5,315 nt of DNA, from positions 1-5,315 of the forward strand of contig CANCEQ010000229.1 of assembly GCA_947375085.1 (NCBI GenBank), written 5' to 3'. The notes below the pieces were generated by a model that saw nothing but the letters and a program-made list of their open reading frames with translations, was not told where the DNA came from and ran no database searches. How positions within the stretch are numbered: position 1 is the first letter of the stretch; each line of letters begins with the position of its first letter. This DNA is from Flavobacteriales bacterium. Its GTDB lineage: Bacteria; Bacteroidota; Bacteroidia; Flavobacteriales; Crocinitomicaceae. The position numbers were made by a program, and so were the translations under genes. Shown here in pieces: positions 4,512 to 5,315 of this stretch.

Positions 4512-5315
4512 TTACTCAACAATCAACTCCAAATCGATTTGACGTTTTGCTAAATGTACTTCGTAAATTCGTACTCTTACTTTGTCTCCAAAATTGTATT
4601 CTCTTTTTGTATTTGAACCAACAATTCTAAATTTCTCTTGATCGAATGAGAAACGGTCTCCAGGAATATCATTCATCGCAACCATTCCCTCACACTGATT
4701 ATCATCCATTTTTACGAACATTCCGAATTCTGCAATTCCTGAAACGGTACCGTTGAATTCTTCTCCGATTTTATCTTGAACAAATAATACTTGGAAATAT
4801 TTCGTGGACTCTCTTTCTGCATCGACAGCCTTACGTTCCATTCTTGAAATTCGTTTACAAACTTCGTCTAATTCTTTTCCGTAACGGTGTTTTTTAGTCG
4901 TTAACTCTTCGTAAACAATTCGATGTACCACTAAATCCGCATAACGACGAATAGGAGATGTGAAGTGCGTATAGTTTTCAAAAGCTAAACCGTAGTGACC
5001 AATATTGGCCGTTTCGTAAGTAGCTTTCGCCATCGAACGAATAGCCATTGTTTGAATCAAGGAATATTCATTGTTCAAACGAATGTCTGATAATAACTTA
5101 TTGATGCTTTTTGAAATTTCTTCTGGATTTGTAAAGTCCAATTTGTACCCGAATTTGTCGATGAAGACACTGAACAATCCAATTTTAGTTAAATCAGGCT
5201 TGTCGTGACAACGGTAAACAAACGGAATTGGATCTCTTCCTTTTTTCGATTTCCCAATAAATTCAGCTACTTTTCTGTTCGCTAAAAGCATGAATTCTTC
5301 AACTAGTTTATGCGC
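4512..5315 (-). CDS. rnr: Ribonuclease R, C-terminal part, partial
   Basis: The frame is open to the right edge, so the gene is partial at its 5' end; 267 residues and the stop are visible. Position 5291 is an internal Met, not the start, because eight family-typical residues precede it (AHKLVEEF, then MLLANRKV). RNase R is a processive, hydrolytic 3'-to-5' exoribonuclease that degrades structured RNA and aids rRNA and tRNA quality control in the cytoplasm. Fragment residues 1 to about 145 are the end of the RNB catalytic domain, including ENYTHFTSPIRRYADLVVHR at 113-132, whose arginines lie in the family's active-site region. The catalytic aspartates are upstream of the window. Residues 183-267 form an S1 RNA-binding domain (GEEFNGTVSGIAEFGMFVKM, ending KRQIDLELIVE). 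The protein stops right after S1, without the lysine-rich tail of E. coli RNase R. RNase II is less likely given the wording of both motifs. Confidence 0.95.
   Translation of the reverse strand, partial: AHKLVEEFMLLANRKVAEFIGKSKKGRDPIPFVYRCHDKPDLTKIGLFSVFIDKFGYKLDFTNPEEISKSINKLLSDIRLNNEYSLIQTMAIRSMAKATYETANIGHYGLAFENYTHFTSPIRRYADLVVHRIVYEELTTKKHRYGKELDEVCKRISRMERKAVDAERESTKYFQVLFVQDKIGEEFNGTVSGIAEFGMFVKMDDNQCEGMVAMNDIPGDRFSFDQEKFRIVGSNTKREYNFGDKVRVRIYEVHLAKRQIDLELIVE

Noticed and set aside
5292..5315. Start of rnr at the Met at 5291
   Set aside because: The eight codons before it (AHKLVEEF) are family-typical RNase R sequence in the same frame, so the gene continues beyond the window.

Overview
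The window looks like a low-GC chromosome segment from a member of the Bacteroidota, most likely order Flavobacteriales. The evidence is a leucine-rich-repeat protein with a C-terminal type IX secretion sorting domain, secreted proteins whose signal peptides end in A|Q, a tRNA promoter of the Bacteroidota type (TTG, 19 bp, TAnnTTTG), little sign of Shine-Dalgarno sequences, and a CtaA of the CPDWPKC type. A family-level guess such as Crocinitomicaceae or Flavobacteriaceae would rest on general resemblance only.

Layout from left to right. (1) Bases 1-941, minus strand: the N-terminal signal peptide and beta-propeller part of a secreted S9-family serine peptidase, cut off by the window edge. 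(2) Bases 942-1185: a divergent intergenic region with TTAGAC direct repeats and a small inverted repeat. (3) Bases 1186-2211, plus strand: ctaA, haem A synthase, standing alone, with one of the four expected haem-ligand histidines replaced by asparagine. (4) Bases 2306-3760, minus strand: a secreted LRR protein with 13 units of exactly 21 residues, each carrying a cysteine at the same position. (5) Bases 3861-4088, minus strand: an unlisted remnant of the C-terminal cytosolic domain of a cation diffusion facilitator (CDF) metal transporter, with an in-frame stop where the membrane part should be. (6) Bases 4242-4421, plus strand: promoter, tRNA with CAU anticodon and terminator. (7) Bases 4435-4458: a perfect 24-nt inverted copy of that tRNA's anticodon arm, lying between two convergent terminators. 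(8) Bases 4464-5315, minus strand: terminator and C-terminal 267 residues of ribonuclease R, cut off by the right edge.

The intact genes are independent units (haem A for cytochrome oxidase, RNA decay, extracellular proteolysis, surface or secreted binding); nothing suggests that they form one pathway. The part that standard annotation does not explain is 3861-4460: a decayed transporter tail, a gene-poor stretch, and a tRNA whose anticodon arm is duplicated in reverse orientation. The duplicated unit is two 7-bp arms around a 7-bp asymmetric centre. That is the geometry of a tyrosine-recombinase core site, so a relic of integration or recombination at the tRNA is my preferred inference.
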